From NCBI RefSeq assembly GCF_019504385.1, contig NZ_CP080590.1:2708001-2772000 (forward strand): 64,000 bases of DNA. Direction: 5' to 3'. Positions 43,016 to 52,220 of this stretch are shown here, piece by piece; position 1 is the first letter of the stretch, and each line of letters starts with the position of its first letter. The position numbers and the translations under genes are program-made. Under the pieces are notes generated by a model that was not told the origin of the DNA, did no database searches, and saw only the letters and a program-made list of their open reading frames with translations. This stretch comes from Devosia salina. Lineage in GTDB: Bacteria > Pseudomonadota > Alphaproteobacteria > Rhizobiales > Devosiaceae.

Positions 43016-43471
43016 CTAGACCTCCGATGCCGGAGCGAGGTGATAACCGCGACCGGCATAGTCGAAGTCTTCCAGCTGCGAGATGGTCAGAGCCGGATTG
43101 GCCGAAGCGGCATAGAAGGCGCGTATTTCGGCGATCCGGCCGCTTGCCTCGTCGAAGACATACCATTCATCGCCGCGCAGGGCGGTGCCGGAGCGCGTCT
43201 TCCAATGGGTCCATTCGATTACCGCCTCGGGCGCGGTGGAGGAGCAGAGCACCTTTTCAATGGTCCACTGCGACCCCAGCGTCTCGACGCACCATATCCA
43301 CTTGCGGGCAATGGTGTCGGCGCCGCGCCAGGGGACGTCGGGCAGGCCGGGTGGAAAGTAATGCACGGCGTCGGGCGTAAAACTATCGATCAGTGCCTGA
43401 TAGTCGGCCTTGTTGCAGGCGTCGAAATAGCGACGGATCGCTGCTTCCATATGCTGTGGCGTCAGGGTCAT
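43016..43471 (-). CDS. SnoaL-like (NTF2 fold) protein
   Basis: A 151-residue NTF2-fold protein: IRRYFDACNKADYQALIDSF, TPDAVHYFPPG, ADTIARKWIWCVETLG, and DEWYVFDEASGRIAEIRAFY. SnoaL-like proteins bind or isomerise small ring compounds. No catalytic residues can be assigned. Fifteen bases separate it from the upstream cupin-like gene. Confidence 0.7.
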   Translation of the reverse strand: MTLTPQHMEAAIRRYFDACNKADYQALIDSFTPDAVHYFPPGLPDVPWRGADTIARKWIWCVETLGSQWTIEKVLCSSTAPEAVIEWTHWKTRSGTALRGDEWYVFDEASGRIAEIRAFYAASANPALTISQLEDFDYAGRGYHLAPASEV

Positions 43472-43486
43472 GGCGGAGTCCTCGAG

Positions 43487-44398
43487 TCAGGTGGTGGCGC
43501 GGCCGACCTTCTGCCAGTCCTGCGGCACGTCGCGGTCGGTGCTGGCGGCGTCGGCGGGTGGCGCGGGATATTCGGCAGCGTTAATCACGATGCCACTCCT
43601 CAGAAAATCGACGCGCGGCGGCGCAAAAATATCGACCAGCCGGCTGTCGGGATCGAGATTGCGCGAGGCATGGATCATGGTCGGGGGAATGATGGTCAGC
43701 GACGGGCTGGCCACTTCAAGATGCTGGTCATCGCGCCACTGCTCGATATCGCTGCCCCAGGGCGTGCGGATATGGTGCAGCCAGCGGCCGGCAAGGCCCA
43801 GCGAGCCCTGGTCGAAATCGTCATGCCAGTGCGGGCGCAGTTCGGTGGTTGGACGTAGCTGGTCGAACACATGGAACAGGTTGACCATCAGGTTGCCCGA
43901 GCGAAAAATCCGCGGCTGGATCAGCGCATTGCCCACTCGGGGATAGTCCGCCATGCGGAACTGGCGCAGGGAATGGCCGGCCAGCGGAGCAATGTTCTCG
44001 GGCAGGTTGAGATCGGGGCCGTAATGGGCGGCGTTCTGGGCAAGCGCTGTCAGGTCGCGCGCGGCGGTGGAGAAGATGCGCACGACATGTCCGGCCGCCC
44101 CGGCTTTGACCCGGCTGTCGCCGGGCGGCACGATGGCAAGGCTGTCGTCGCCGGCCAGCAGATTTTGCCCGCCGCCCGACAGTTCTGCCTGCATGCCGAC
44201 GGGCAGGATGACCATGTAATCGTCTGCCTGGCCGCTGCGGGACAAGATAGTGCCGGGATGCACCGCGGTGACCGCGACGACGAAGTTGGCACCGCGGGTG
44301 ATCCAGGTGGGGCTGCCATCGGCCTCATGCTGCTGTGCGGTGTCGGCGGTGCAATGCGCGACGCAGACCGGAACGAGATCGGCAACGGGCATGGTCAT
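43487..44398 (-). CDS. cupin-like protein of the catabolic operon
   Basis: About 303 residues from ATG 44398, which overlaps the upstream stop by ATGA. It looks like two cupin-type barrels: residues 30-95 (ANFVVAVTAVHPGTILSR, ILPVGMQAELSGGGQ) and 175-235 (LRPHWHDDFDQGSLGL with HxH-D/E-type metal ligands, then IIPPTMIHAS). A metal-dependent dioxygenase or isomerase is possible. The family is uncertain. Confidence 0.5.
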   Translation of the reverse strand: MTMPVADLVPVCVAHCTADTAQQHEADGSPTWITRGANFVVAVTAVHPGTILSRSGQADDYMVILPVGMQAELSGGGQNLLAGDDSLAIVPPGDSRVKAGAAGHVVRIFSTAARDLTALAQNAAHYGPDLNLPENIAPLAGHSLRQFRMADYPRVGNALIQPRIFRSGNLMVNLFHVFDQLRPTTELRPHWHDDFDQGSLGLAGRWLHHIRTPWGSDIEQWRDDQHLEVASPSLTIIPPTMIHASRNLDPDSRLVDIFAPPRVDFLRSGIVINAAEYPAPPADAASTDRDVPQDWQKVGRATT

Positions 44399-45183
44399 GC
44401 TCCTTCGGATGGGGTGGTGACGGAAAAGCCGCATTGGCCAAGGGACTGCACTTCAAGACTCACGCGCATGCCGGGCTTCAGCGGTACAGCGGCGGTCGGC
44501 GCACCAGACAGGAAGATGTCGCCGGCGCGCAATTCCCCGCCATATTGGGCTGTGAGCCGGGCGGCCGCGACGAGCGTGCGGATCGGGTGGCCTAGGATGG
44601 CAGCGCTGGAGCCGATGCCCACCGGCCTGCCGTCAATGCTCATGCACATGCCCAGGTTGGAAAAATCCACGCCCGGCGCCGTCCATGGGCCAACGACAAG
44701 GCCCGCTGCCGAACAATTGTCGGCAATCGCATCGGCGAGGTTGAACTTGAAGTTGCGGAACCGGCTGTCGAGAATCTCGACGGCCGGAGCCACGCCCTCG
44801 ATTGCCGCCCAGGCTTCGAGTTCGGTCACTACACCCGAGAGGGACTTTCCAAGGCGGAAGGCGATTTCGGGTTCGGCGCGGGGCTGGCCGAACCGGCTGG
44901 CGTCCATCGTGCCGCCGTTTTCCACCACCATGGCATCGGTCAACTGGCCCCAGATCACCTCGGTGATATTGACCTGGGCCATCTTGGCGCGACTGGTCAG
45001 GCCCATCTTGATGCCGATCAGCCGTTCGCCGCGCGCCTCGCGCCGGGCCATGGAGCGGCGCTGGATGTCATAGGCCTCGGCGACGCTGGCATCGAGACCC
45101 AGCTGGTCCATGCCGCGTGCCTCGCGGGCCGCGTCATCGAGCAGGGCGGCCGTCGCGTCGAGATCGGGAGAGGTGGTCGTCAT
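44395..45183 (-). CDS. 2-keto-4-pentenoate hydratase/4-oxalocrotonate decarboxylase family enzyme
   Basis: A 262-residue FAH/MhpD-type protein. Typical text: GERLIGIKMGLTSRAKMAQV, PRAEPEIAFRLGKSL with metal-binding Glu, VEILDSRFRNFKFNLADAIA, DNCSAAGLVVG, and HPIRTLVAAARLTAQYGGEL. The family hydrates 2-hydroxypentadienoates or decarboxylates oxalocrotonate in meta-cleavage pathways. ATGA overlap on both sides. The actual substrate is unknown. Confidence 0.8.
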   Translation of the reverse strand: MTTTSPDLDATAALLDDAAREARGMDQLGLDASVAEAYDIQRRSMARREARGERLIGIKMGLTSRAKMAQVNITEVIWGQLTDAMVVENGGTMDASRFGQPRAEPEIAFRLGKSLSGVVTELEAWAAIEGVAPAVEILDSRFRNFKFNLADAIADNCSAAGLVVGPWTAPGVDFSNLGMCMSIDGRPVGIGSSAAILGHPIRTLVAAARLTAQYGGELRAGDIFLSGAPTAAVPLKPGMRVSLEVQSLGQCGFSVTTPSEGA

Positions 45184-46001
45184 GGGCGATCCTCGCCGAG
45201 AATGAAGGAACAGGAGCCGAGGCCAGCGATACGCAGGGACACGACATCGCCGGAGCGAATGGGCGACATGGGGCCGAGCGCGCCGGACAGGATGACGTTG
45301 CCGGCCCGCAGCGGACGTCCTGTCCGTGCCAGATGACCGGCGACCCAGCGCAGGGCATTGAGCGGGTTGCCGAGGCTGGCGAGACCGGCGCCGGTCGAGG
45401 CCGGTTCGCCGTTGATCTCGAGCACCATGCCACACAGCCACAGGTCGACGTCGCCCAGGCGACGCGGGCTGCCGCCAAGCACATAGAGCCCGGCGCAGGC
45501 ATTGTCGGCGATCACATTGGTCAGCGGCATGGTCCAGCTGTCCTGACGGTGATCGACGATTTCGATGGCCGGCAGCAGGAAGTCGACGGCTGCGATAACC
45601 TCGGCAAGGCTGGGTTCCGGCTCGATAAGGTCCCGGGCCAGCACGAAGGCGATCTCGCCTTCCGCCTGCGGCTGCCGCAGGCGATGGGACAAGACAAGAC
45701 TGGCATCGGGGCATTCCATGTCGCCGAACAACACGCCCACCGTTGGCTCGCGCGCGTAGAAGGCTGTCTGCGCGGCGGCCGTGGTCAGGCCCACCTTGAC
45801 ACCCACGATGCGACGGCCAGCCGCGAGACCTTCGGCAGTATTCGCGTTCTGGATAGCATAGGCCGTCGCTACATCCGCAATCGGGGAGAGTACGGCCGGC
45901 TCTTTTCCGGCCTGGCGCAGCGCGAGCGCCATCTCCGATATCAACCCATCCTCGATCATCGTCAGTCCTGCCTCGCAAATTGCACTGGCTTCCTCTGCCA
46001 T
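45180..46001 (-). CDS. second hydratase/decarboxylase family enzyme
   Basis: A 273-residue paralogue of the gene downstream, with GRRIVGVKVGLTTAAAQTAF, QAEGEIAFVLARDL, IEIVDHRQDSWTMPLTNVIA, DNACAGLYVLGG, and a C-terminal LRAGNVILSGALGPM. In meta-cleavage pathways a decarboxylase and a hydratase of this family form a complex, so the pair may act together. First gene of the leftward operon; ATGA overlap with the next. Confidence 0.8.
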   Translation of the reverse strand: MAEEASAICEAGLTMIEDGLISEMALALRQAGKEPAVLSPIADVATAYAIQNANTAEGLAAGRRIVGVKVGLTTAAAQTAFYAREPTVGVLFGDMECPDASLVLSHRLRQPQAEGEIAFVLARDLIEPEPSLAEVIAAVDFLLPAIEIVDHRQDSWTMPLTNVIADNACAGLYVLGGSPRRLGDVDLWLCGMVLEINGEPASTGAGLASLGNPLNALRWVAGHLARTGRPLRAGNVILSGALGPMSPIRSGDVVSLRIAGLGSCSFILGEDRP

Positions 46002-46016
46002 CTCAGAGCTGTTCAG

Positions 46017-46049
46017 TCAACATATTGTCTATTGTTCAATATGTTGAAC
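46017..46049. promoter_or_regulatory. inverted-repeat operator, likely IclR site
   Basis: TCAACATATTG (46017-46027) and CAATATGTTGA (46037-46047) form a perfect 11-bp inverted repeat with a 9-nt loop. Inside its right half is GTTCAA-TATG-TTGAAC (46034-46049). A close copy, GTTCAA-CCTG-TTGATC, lies at the iclR promoter. It is located between the divergent hydratase and enolase-family genes. Confidence 0.65.
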
Positions 46050-46134
46050 GCATACCTATTGTTGTTGTCGTTGACCATCCCACTTCGCATGCGCTAATAG
46101 AAAATGCAGTTCAGCACAATGAACAGGATGATCC

Positions 46135-47220
46135 ATGTCTGCTCCCCGCCTAAAGGCTCTCAAGGTCCGTGTCGTGCTCGCGCCGTTGCGCCGGCCGCTG
46201 GTCAATGCCAGCGGGTCGCTGCCGCGCGTGCCGCTGGTTCTGGTCGACATGGAGACCGATGCGGGCATCACGGGAATTGCCTATCTGTTCAGCCCCAGCC
46301 CGCTGGTGCTGCGGCCACTGGCCGCCCTGCTCGAGGAGATCGGCAGCTTTCTCGCCGGCCAGCCGGTCGAACCGGTGGAACTGGAGCGAAAGCTGCAGAA
46401 GTCCTTCCTGCTGCTGGGCGGAACGGGCTTGGTGACCATGGCGCTGGCGGCGGTGGACATGGCGGCATGGGACATTGTGGGCAAGCTGAACGACAAGCCG
46501 CTGGCCGAGCTCTGGGGCGGCTCGCTGCAGCCGCTCAGGGCCTATAACAGCCTCGGGCTCGGCCTGATGGGCAGCGCGCGTGCCGCTGTCGAGGCGGTCG
46601 AACTGCTCGAATTCGGGTTCACCGCCATCAAGCTGCGGCTGGGCTATCCGACGCTGGCAGAAGATGTCGCGGTCACCCGCGCGGTGCGCGCCGCAGTCGG
46701 ACCGGAGATCGAGATCGTCGCCGACTTCAACCAGTGCCTCGAGCTGCCCGAGGCCATGCGGCGGTGCCAGGCGCTCGACGGCGAAGGGCTCGCCTGGATC
46801 GAGGAGGCCATTCGCGCCGACGATTATGCCGGCAGCGCCGCATTGGCGAGGCAGATCGCGACCCCGGTGCAGATCGGGGAGAATTTCTGGAGCGTGGGCG
46901 ATGTCGCCAAGGCCGTGGCCGCCGGCGCCAGCGACCTCATCATGCCCGACGTGATGAAGATCGGCGGCATGACGCCCTGGCTGCGGGCGGCGGGCCTTGC
47001 CAGCGGGCATGGCGTGCCGGTGTCCAGCCATCTCTTCCCCGAGGCCAGCCAACACCTGCTGGCTGCGGCATCGACCCGCCACTATCTCGAGTATGTCGAC
47101 TGGGCCGGTCCGGTGCTGCAGGAGCCGCTGCGGATCGAGAATGGCCATTCGGTCGTCGACCGCCGCCCCGGCCATGGCATGGCCTGGAACGAGGATGCCA
47201 TAGGCGCGCTCCTGCTCTGA
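46135..47220 (+). CDS. mandelate racemase/enolase superfamily enzyme
   Basis: A 361-residue barrel enzyme whose text follows P. putida mandelate racemase with a two-residue offset. The base motif is Lys166-L-Arg168 where mandelate racemase has K-x-K, so the second base is Arg. Metal ligands sit in IVADFNQCLEL, LAWIEEAI and VQIGENFWS, and His299 in VSSHLFPEAS matches the catalytic His. It acts on an alpha-hydroxy acid or acid-sugar as racemase, dehydratase or cycloisomerase. It diverges from the hydratase operon across the operator. Confidence 0.85.
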   Translation: MSAPRLKALKVRVVLAPLRRPLVNASGSLPRVPLVLVDMETDAGITGIAYLFSPSPLVLRPLAALLEEIGSFLAGQPVEPVELERKLQKSFLLLGGTGLVTMALAAVDMAAWDIVGKLNDKPLAELWGGSLQPLRAYNSLGLGLMGSARAAVEAVELLEFGFTAIKLRLGYPTLAEDVAVTRAVRAAVGPEIEIVADFNQCLELPEAMRRCQALDGEGLAWIEEAIRADDYAGSAALARQIATPVQIGENFWSVGDVAKAVAAGASDLIMPDVMKIGGMTPWLRAAGLASGHGVPVSSHLFPEASQHLLAAASTRHYLEYVDWAGPVLQEPLRIENGHSVVDRRPGHGMAWNEDAIGALLL

Positions 47221-47225
47221 GGCGA

Positions 47226-48056
47226 TCATGACACCGGCCCGAACAGGCTGCCAGGATTGTCCTCAAGAACGGCGCAACGCTGGGCGGCGTCTGGAATGAC
47301 GCGCTCCAGCCAATCGAGCCCGGCGCGTGGCAGCGGGGTCGGCGACACATTGACATGGGGCCAGTTCGACGACCAGATGCAGCGGTCGGGCCGTGTCGCC
47401 ACGGCGCGGCGCGGCAGCGCCAGCAAGACTTCTGGCGCGCGGCCAAGCGTCGGCCAGATCGGATAGGGCGCCGACAGGCTGACCCAGCACCAATCATCAT
47501 CGAGACCCCGGCAGAGCGCATCGGCTGCCGCTGAATCGGCGTCGACGTCGGCCGGGAAACTGCCCAGATGCAGGTCGATGACGCTGCGGACCGGCAGGCC
47601 GGCCAGCGTTGGCGCTAGTTCGGCAAAGCGGCGTCCGTCGAGCTGGAACTTGAGGTGCCAGCCAACACGGGCCACGCGCCGCGCAATGGGCTCGACCGCA
47701 GCCCAGTCCAGCACGCCACCTGCAAACAGCATGAAGCGCACGCCGCGCACTCCCAGCGCATGCAGGTGGTCGAGCTCTGCATCGGCGATATCGGGGTGGA
47801 TGACGACAATGCCCCGGCCGGCCTCGCCCAGTTGGCAGAGGCCCTCGAGCAGCAGGCTGTTGTCAAAGCCATAAGCTGTGGGTTGCGATAGGACGACCCG
47901 GCTCAGCCCCAGGCTGTCGCGCTCGCGCAGATAGTCGGCCAGCGGGGCGTGAGGGGGCTGGAAGGTCGCCGATGGCACCAGCGGCCGATCGCGCTCATAG
48001 ATGTGGATGGCACAGTCCCACCCGCCGGCCCGCACTGCCCCCGCAGTAGCCATCAT
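47226..48056 (-). CDS. amidohydrolase-family lactonase (LigI/galactarolactone isomerase-like)
   Basis: A 276-residue TIM-barrel hydrolase of the amidohydrolase-2 group. Landmarks are WDCAIHIYERDRPLVP, RVVLSQPTAYGFDNSLLLEG, LGVRGVRFMLFAGGV and IWSSNWPHVNVSPTPLP. The first His of the usual HxH is Ala, as substitutions here are known in the sugar-lactone branch. The family opens or isomerises lactones, fitting a pathway with a racemase/cycloisomerase and an aldehyde dehydrogenase. Last gene of the transporter operon, convergent with the racemase-family gene. Confidence 0.75.
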   Translation of the reverse strand: MMATAGAVRAGGWDCAIHIYERDRPLVPSATFQPPHAPLADYLRERDSLGLSRVVLSQPTAYGFDNSLLLEGLCQLGEAGRGIVVIHPDIADAELDHLHALGVRGVRFMLFAGGVLDWAAVEPIARRVARVGWHLKFQLDGRRFAELAPTLAGLPVRSVIDLHLGSFPADVDADSAAADALCRGLDDDWCWVSLSAPYPIWPTLGRAPEVLLALPRRAVATRPDRCIWSSNWPHVNVSPTPLPRAGLDWLERVIPDAAQRCAVLEDNPGSLFGPVS

Positions 48057-48059
48057 GGC

Positions 48060-49061
48060 TCACGCCCGCCAGGCGGGATCGAGGCGCGTGGCCTGCGCTG
48101 GGTTGACGGCGCGCTCCGGCATGGTTCCGGCGAGAATGGCCTGCAATTGCCGCGCCGCTTCGTCGTGCTGGAGTTCCAGCGAATTGGGCGTCAGGCCGCC
48201 GATATGGGGCGTGGCCACAACGCGCGGATGCCGCGCCAGCTCGAGCGAAGGCATCTGCCGATGTGCCCGGCCGACGTCGAGCCCAGCCCCGGCGATTGTC
48301 CCGGCGTCGAGCGCAGCCTTGAGGTCGGCCTCGTTGACCAGGTTGCCGCGCGACACGTTGATGAAATAGGCCGTGGGCTTCATCGCGGCAAAGGCGGCCG
48401 CGTCCATCATGTTCTCGGTTTCCGGCGTGGCGGTGGCGAGACAGACGACATAGTCGCTCTCGGCCAGCAGCCGGGCGCGATCCACGGCCACGATGCCCTC
48501 GCCCTCCACGGGCGTATAGGGGTCATTGACGAGGATGCGCATGCCCAGGGCCTGCGCCACCTCGCAGAGATAGCGGGCGATCTGGCCATAGCCGATGACG
48601 CCGAGCTTCGCGCCGCGCAGGTCGCGCGTGATGGCGGGCGCCGGGACGACACCGCGCCGATAGCTTTCCGTCGCCGTGGCGATGCCACGCGTCAGGTCGA
48701 GCATCAGGCCCAGGATCAGTTCGGAGACGCCCGAGGCAAAGGCGGCCGGACCGCGCGTCACAAGCACGCCCGCCGCGCTGGCTGCCGTCACGTCGATATT
48801 GCGGATATCGACGGCCCAGCGCATGAAGGCGCGCAGGCGCTGTAGGGCCGCGAACAGGTCGCTGCCGGCCGGCGTGACGCCGAAGGACAGGATGACGTCG
48901 CAATCCCCTGCCCGGTCTATGACCTCCTCGGCAGACCAGTGCCGCCCATCCTCATTGAGCACGAGACTGGCCAGCGGATCGAGCCGGTCGAGCAGCCCCC
49001 GGCCATAGAGCAGGATCATGTCGTCAAGCGGATGGGGCAGCAGAACCTTGGCCATGCTCAT
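48060..49061 (-). CDS. D-2-hydroxyacid dehydrogenase-like protein with altered active site
   Basis: A 333-residue protein. Rossmann site GAKLGVIGYGQIARYLCEVA (about 156-175), catalytic Arg in INVSRGNLV and His in ATPHIGG. The usual Glu of the DVFE-x-EP block is missing: here the text is GLDVGRAHRQMP. It is therefore a divergent family member. Start ATGA-overlaps the ABC ATPase. It may oxidise a 2-hydroxy acid imported by the adjacent transporter. Confidence 0.75.
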   Translation of the reverse strand: MSMAKVLLPHPLDDMILLYGRGLLDRLDPLASLVLNEDGRHWSAEEVIDRAGDCDVILSFGVTPAGSDLFAALQRLRAFMRWAVDIRNIDVTAASAAGVLVTRGPAAFASGVSELILGLMLDLTRGIATATESYRRGVVPAPAITRDLRGAKLGVIGYGQIARYLCEVAQALGMRILVNDPYTPVEGEGIVAVDRARLLAESDYVVCLATATPETENMMDAAAFAAMKPTAYFINVSRGNLVNEADLKAALDAGTIAGAGLDVGRAHRQMPSLELARHPRVVATPHIGGLTPNSLELQHDEAARQLQAILAGTMPERAVNPAQATRLDPAWRA

Positions 49062-49852
49062 TCCGCCGGGGTGCCAAGCACGGGAATGGTGCCGGCATCG
49101 TCGGCCACGGCATGCGGACGGGCATGCTGGCCGGCGCTGACGAAGCGACGCAGTTCGGGCGTTGACGGATTGGTCATGATGTCGGGCGGCCCGCTCTCAT
49201 GCACCTTGCCGTCGCGCATGTAGATCACGAGATCGGCGACGCGCTGTGCGAATTCCATCTCATGGGTAACGAGGATCATGGTCATGCCGTCGGCGGCCAG
49301 CTTCTCGATCACCTTAAGCACTTCCCCAGTGAGTTCGGGATCGAGCGCCGAGGTCACCTCGTCGAACAGCATGACTTTGGGCTGCATGGCGAGGCTGCGC
49401 GCAATGGCGACACGCTGCTGCTGCCCGCCGGAAAGCTGTTCCGGATAAGCATCGAGCCGGTCGGCGAGACCGACCCGACCCAGCACGTCGGCGGCCAGTT
49501 GCCGCGCCTCGCTGCGACCCATCTTCTTGACGCTACGTGGTGCCAGCATGATGTTCTCGGCCACGGTCAGGTGGGGAAACAGATTATAGCTCTGGAACAC
49601 GATGCCGACGTCGCGACGCAGGGCGCGCAGGTCGACATCCTTGCCTGAGAGTTCCTGCTCACAGACGCGCAGTTCGCCGGAGTCGATGGTCTCCAGCCGG
49701 TCAAGACAGCGCAGGGCCGTGCTCTTGCCCGAGCCGCTCTGGCCGATGATGGCGACGACCTGACCCTTGTCGACGGAAAAGCTCACGCCCTTGAGCACGG
49801 CGACCGGGCCGAAGCTCTTGTGGACGTCTTTCAGCTCAACGATTGGCGGCAT
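49058..49852 (-). CDS. polar amino-acid ABC transporter ATPase (GlnQ-like)
   Basis: A 264-residue ABC ATPase: Walker A GQSGSGKST (about 36-44), Q-loop FQSYNLFPHLTV, signature LSGGQQQRVAIARSLAMQ and Walker B VMLFDEVTSALDPE. The text is of the GlnQ/HisP class. It powers the two permeases upstream; its start overlaps the permease stop by 17 bp. Confidence 0.93.
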   Translation of the reverse strand: MPPIVELKDVHKSFGPVAVLKGVSFSVDKGQVVAIIGQSGSGKSTALRCLDRLETIDSGELRVCEQELSGKDVDLRALRRDVGIVFQSYNLFPHLTVAENIMLAPRSVKKMGRSEARQLAADVLGRVGLADRLDAYPEQLSGGQQQRVAIARSLAMQPKVMLFDEVTSALDPELTGEVLKVIEKLAADGMTMILVTHEMEFAQRVADLVIYMRDGKVHESGPPDIMTNPSTPELRRFVSAGQHARPHAVADDAGTIPVLGTPAE

Positions 49853-50483
49853 TGAGTTTCCTCTCGAGAACGCGGCTTCCGACCGAAAGCGGATAGCTGA
49901 TGATGAAATAGAGCGCGGCCGCCGCGCCGAAGAACAGGAAGGGCTGGAAGGTGGAGTTGTTGAGCAGCTTGGCGAAGTAGCCCAGTTCCGAATAGCCGAT
50001 GACTAGCGATGCGATGGACGTGTTCTTGATGATCTGAACCATGAAGCCCACGGTAGGTGGGGTCGAGATGCGGATGGCTTGGGGAATGATCACCTGGCGC
50101 ATGCGCTGCCAACGGGTCAGGCCCAGGCACTCGGCAGCCTCCCATTGCGGCTTGGGCACGGCCTGGAGGGCGCTGCGCCAGATATCGGCGAGGAAGGCGG
50201 CGGAATAGACGGTCATCGCCAGGGTGGCGGCGGCGAGCGCCGGCATGTCATAGCCCCCGACAATGGCGGGCCCGAAGTAGCAGATGCCCATGATGACCAG
50301 CAGGGGAATGCCCTGGATGATCTGTATATAGGTCGCTGCCAGAAAGCGCAGCGGCACGAGCGGGGAGATGCGCGTCAGCGCCAGCACGAAGGCCAGGATG
50401 CCGCCGAAGAGAAAGGTCAGCAGGCTGAGCACGATCGTGCCCCAGAGGCCCTGCAGCAGGAAATAGGCTTGTTGCCAGTTCAT
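49836..50483 (-). CDS. amino-acid-type ABC transporter permease 2
   Basis: A 215-residue permease from ATG 50483, chosen because the family N-terminus (MNWQQAYFLLQGLWGTIVLS) starts there; 35 more codons are open upstream. Five helices, with the EAA loop as EAAECLGLTRWQRMRQVIIP. Partner of the permease just upstream, 7 bp away. Confidence 0.9.
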   Translation of the reverse strand: MNWQQAYFLLQGLWGTIVLSLLTFLFGGILAFVLALTRISPLVPLRFLAATYIQIIQGIPLLVIMGICYFGPAIVGGYDMPALAAATLAMTVYSAAFLADIWRSALQAVPKPQWEAAECLGLTRWQRMRQVIIPQAIRISTPPTVGFMVQIIKNTSIASLVIGYSELGYFAKLLNNSTFQPFLFFGAAAALYFIISYPLSVGSRVLERKLNAANR

Positions 50484-50490
50484 TGCGGCC

Positions 50491-51174
50491 TCACAGCGCT
50501 GTGCCGAGCTTGCGCCGGCGGGGAAACAGGACAAGTCCGAGCAGGTAAAAGACAAAGCGCACGAAGAGCGACAGCACCAGATAGGCAAAGCCCAGCACGA
50601 TGAAGACCTCGAAGTTGCGGTAGGTCTCGGTCTGGATGCGATTGGCGATGCCGAACAGTTCTTCGACGCCCACCGAGGAGAGAATGCTGGTCACCAGCAT
50701 CAGCAGCACATATTGGCCGGTCAGCGCGGGATAGACGCGCTCCATGGCAGGGCGCAGCACGATGTGGATGAAGGTCTGCCAGCGGTTGAGACCGAGGCAT
50801 TCGGCGGCTTCCAGCTGGGTCTTGCGCACGGATTCGATGCCGGCGCGCATGATTTCGGTCGTATAGGCGCCGATGTTGATGACCAGAGCCAGCGTCGCGC
50901 CCACTTCGATGGGCCAGCGAACGCCCACGCTCGACAGGCCGAAAATCAGGAAATAGGCCTGAATGATCAGCGGTGTATTGCGGATGACCTCGACATAGAC
51001 GGCGATCACGCGCTGCAGCGACGCCGAGCCGCTGGTGCGCCCCAGGGCGCACAGGGTGCCGAGAGTAAAGCCGAAGATGGTGGAGAAGAAGGCCAGCCGC
51101 AGGGTGACCAGCACGCCGGTCCAGACCAGCGGCCAATAGCCGAGAACGGCCGAAAAGTTGAATTGGTAGCTCAT
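50491..51174 (-). CDS. amino-acid-type ABC transporter permease 1
   Basis: A 227-residue permease with VIRNTPLIIQAYFLIFGLS, the amino-acid family mark, and the EAA loop LEAAECLGLNRWQTFIHIVL. Five helices. It forms a heterodimer with permease 2. Located 69 bp downstream of the binding-protein gene. Confidence 0.92.
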   Translation of the reverse strand: MSYQFNFSAVLGYWPLVWTGVLVTLRLAFFSTIFGFTLGTLCALGRTSGSASLQRVIAVYVEVIRNTPLIIQAYFLIFGLSSVGVRWPIEVGATLALVINIGAYTTEIMRAGIESVRKTQLEAAECLGLNRWQTFIHIVLRPAMERVYPALTGQYVLLMLVTSILSSVGVEELFGIANRIQTETYRNFEVFIVLGFAYLVLSLFVRFVFYLLGLVLFPRRRKLGTAL

Positions 51175-51243
51175 TGCACGCCTCGGCTGGTACGGATGCC
51201 GGCCACGCGGGATAGACGCGGCCGGCGGCAGTCCATGGGACCG

Positions 51244-52047
51244 TTAGCGGTCTTCGCCCTTGAGGATTTCGGCGGGAATTTCGGCATTCTGGTAGGTCTT
51301 GTAGATCTCGCCCAGCTTGCCATTGGCGAGGTTGGTGCGGACCCATTCGTCGAGCCAGGCCTTGGTGGTCGTGTCGCCCAGCGGCATGGCAATGCCATAG
51401 TAGACAGTGGTCAGCACGAACTTGGATTCGAGATCCTTGGAGGGGTTCTGCTGGTTGATCTGGCCAATCAGCGACTCGGTCTGACCGATGATATCGACCT
51501 GATTGGTCACCACGGCCGTCATGGTTGTCGCCTCGTCCTCGAAGCGCACGATATTGGCGTCCGCCGGCGCGCCGGCCGTCACGGCTGTGTCCAGCATGGT
51601 GCCGCGCGTCACGGCAATGGACTTGCCGGAGAGGTCCTCAAAACCCTTGATCTCTATGCTCTTGGGAGCGGCAACCACATTGTTGGCGCCAGAATAGGGG
51701 ATGGAATAGAGAATGATGCCCTTGCGCTCCTCGGTAATGCCTAGGGTCGACAGCACGATGTCGGCCTTGTTGGAGAGAAGGAAGGGGATGCGGTTGGCGC
51801 CAGTGGTCGGCACGATCTCGAGTTCGACCCCAAGGTCCTCGGCCAGGAGCTTCGCCGTGGCAACTTCCGACCCGGTGTTTTCCAGATTGGCATCCTTATA
51901 GGCCCAGGGCGGCACGCCAAGATCCATGGCGATGCGGACCTTGCCCGCAGCCTGGATCCGTTCGAGCGCACTGTCGGCATGCGCCAGCCCGGTGAACAAC
52001 GCGGTGGCGACCGCCACGGCGGATACGACCTTCACAAATTTCTGCAC
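51244..52047 (-). CDS. periplasmic substrate-binding protein of the ABC importer
   Basis: A 267-residue protein starting at GTG 52047, preceded by a very strong GGGAGGAAGTTAC. Signal peptide residues 1-24 (LFTGLAHADS). The binding fold of polar amino-acid proteins follows: IAMDLGVPPWAYKD, TTGANRIPFLLSNKADIVLS, VTRGTMLDTAV and a C-terminal DEWVRTNLANGKLG. The ligand may be a zwitterionic or acidic compound degraded by the neighbouring enzymes. First gene of the leftward operon. Confidence 0.9.
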   Translation of the reverse strand: MQKFVKVVSAVAVATALFTGLAHADSALERIQAAGKVRIAMDLGVPPWAYKDANLENTGSEVATAKLLAEDLGVELEIVPTTGANRIPFLLSNKADIVLSTLGITEERKGIILYSIPYSGANNVVAAPKSIEIKGFEDLSGKSIAVTRGTMLDTAVTAGAPADANIVRFEDEATTMTAVVTNQVDIIGQTESLIGQINQQNPSKDLESKFVLTTVYYGIAMPLGDTTTKAWLDEWVRTNLANGKLGEIYKTYQNAEIPAEILKGEDR

Positions 52048-52220
52048 GTAACTTCCTCCCTGGCCAGCGGGGCCAGTCCGTTTGCGGGACGATTGCATTG
52101 CCGCCCGTGCCGGGTTCCATCATCTCGCGACGATCCAACCACCCAGCATCTTGGCGCGCCCTTTTCAATGGCCTACCTTCCGATAACTGTCAACCTACAT
52201 ACTGAATGACGGTCAGTCTA

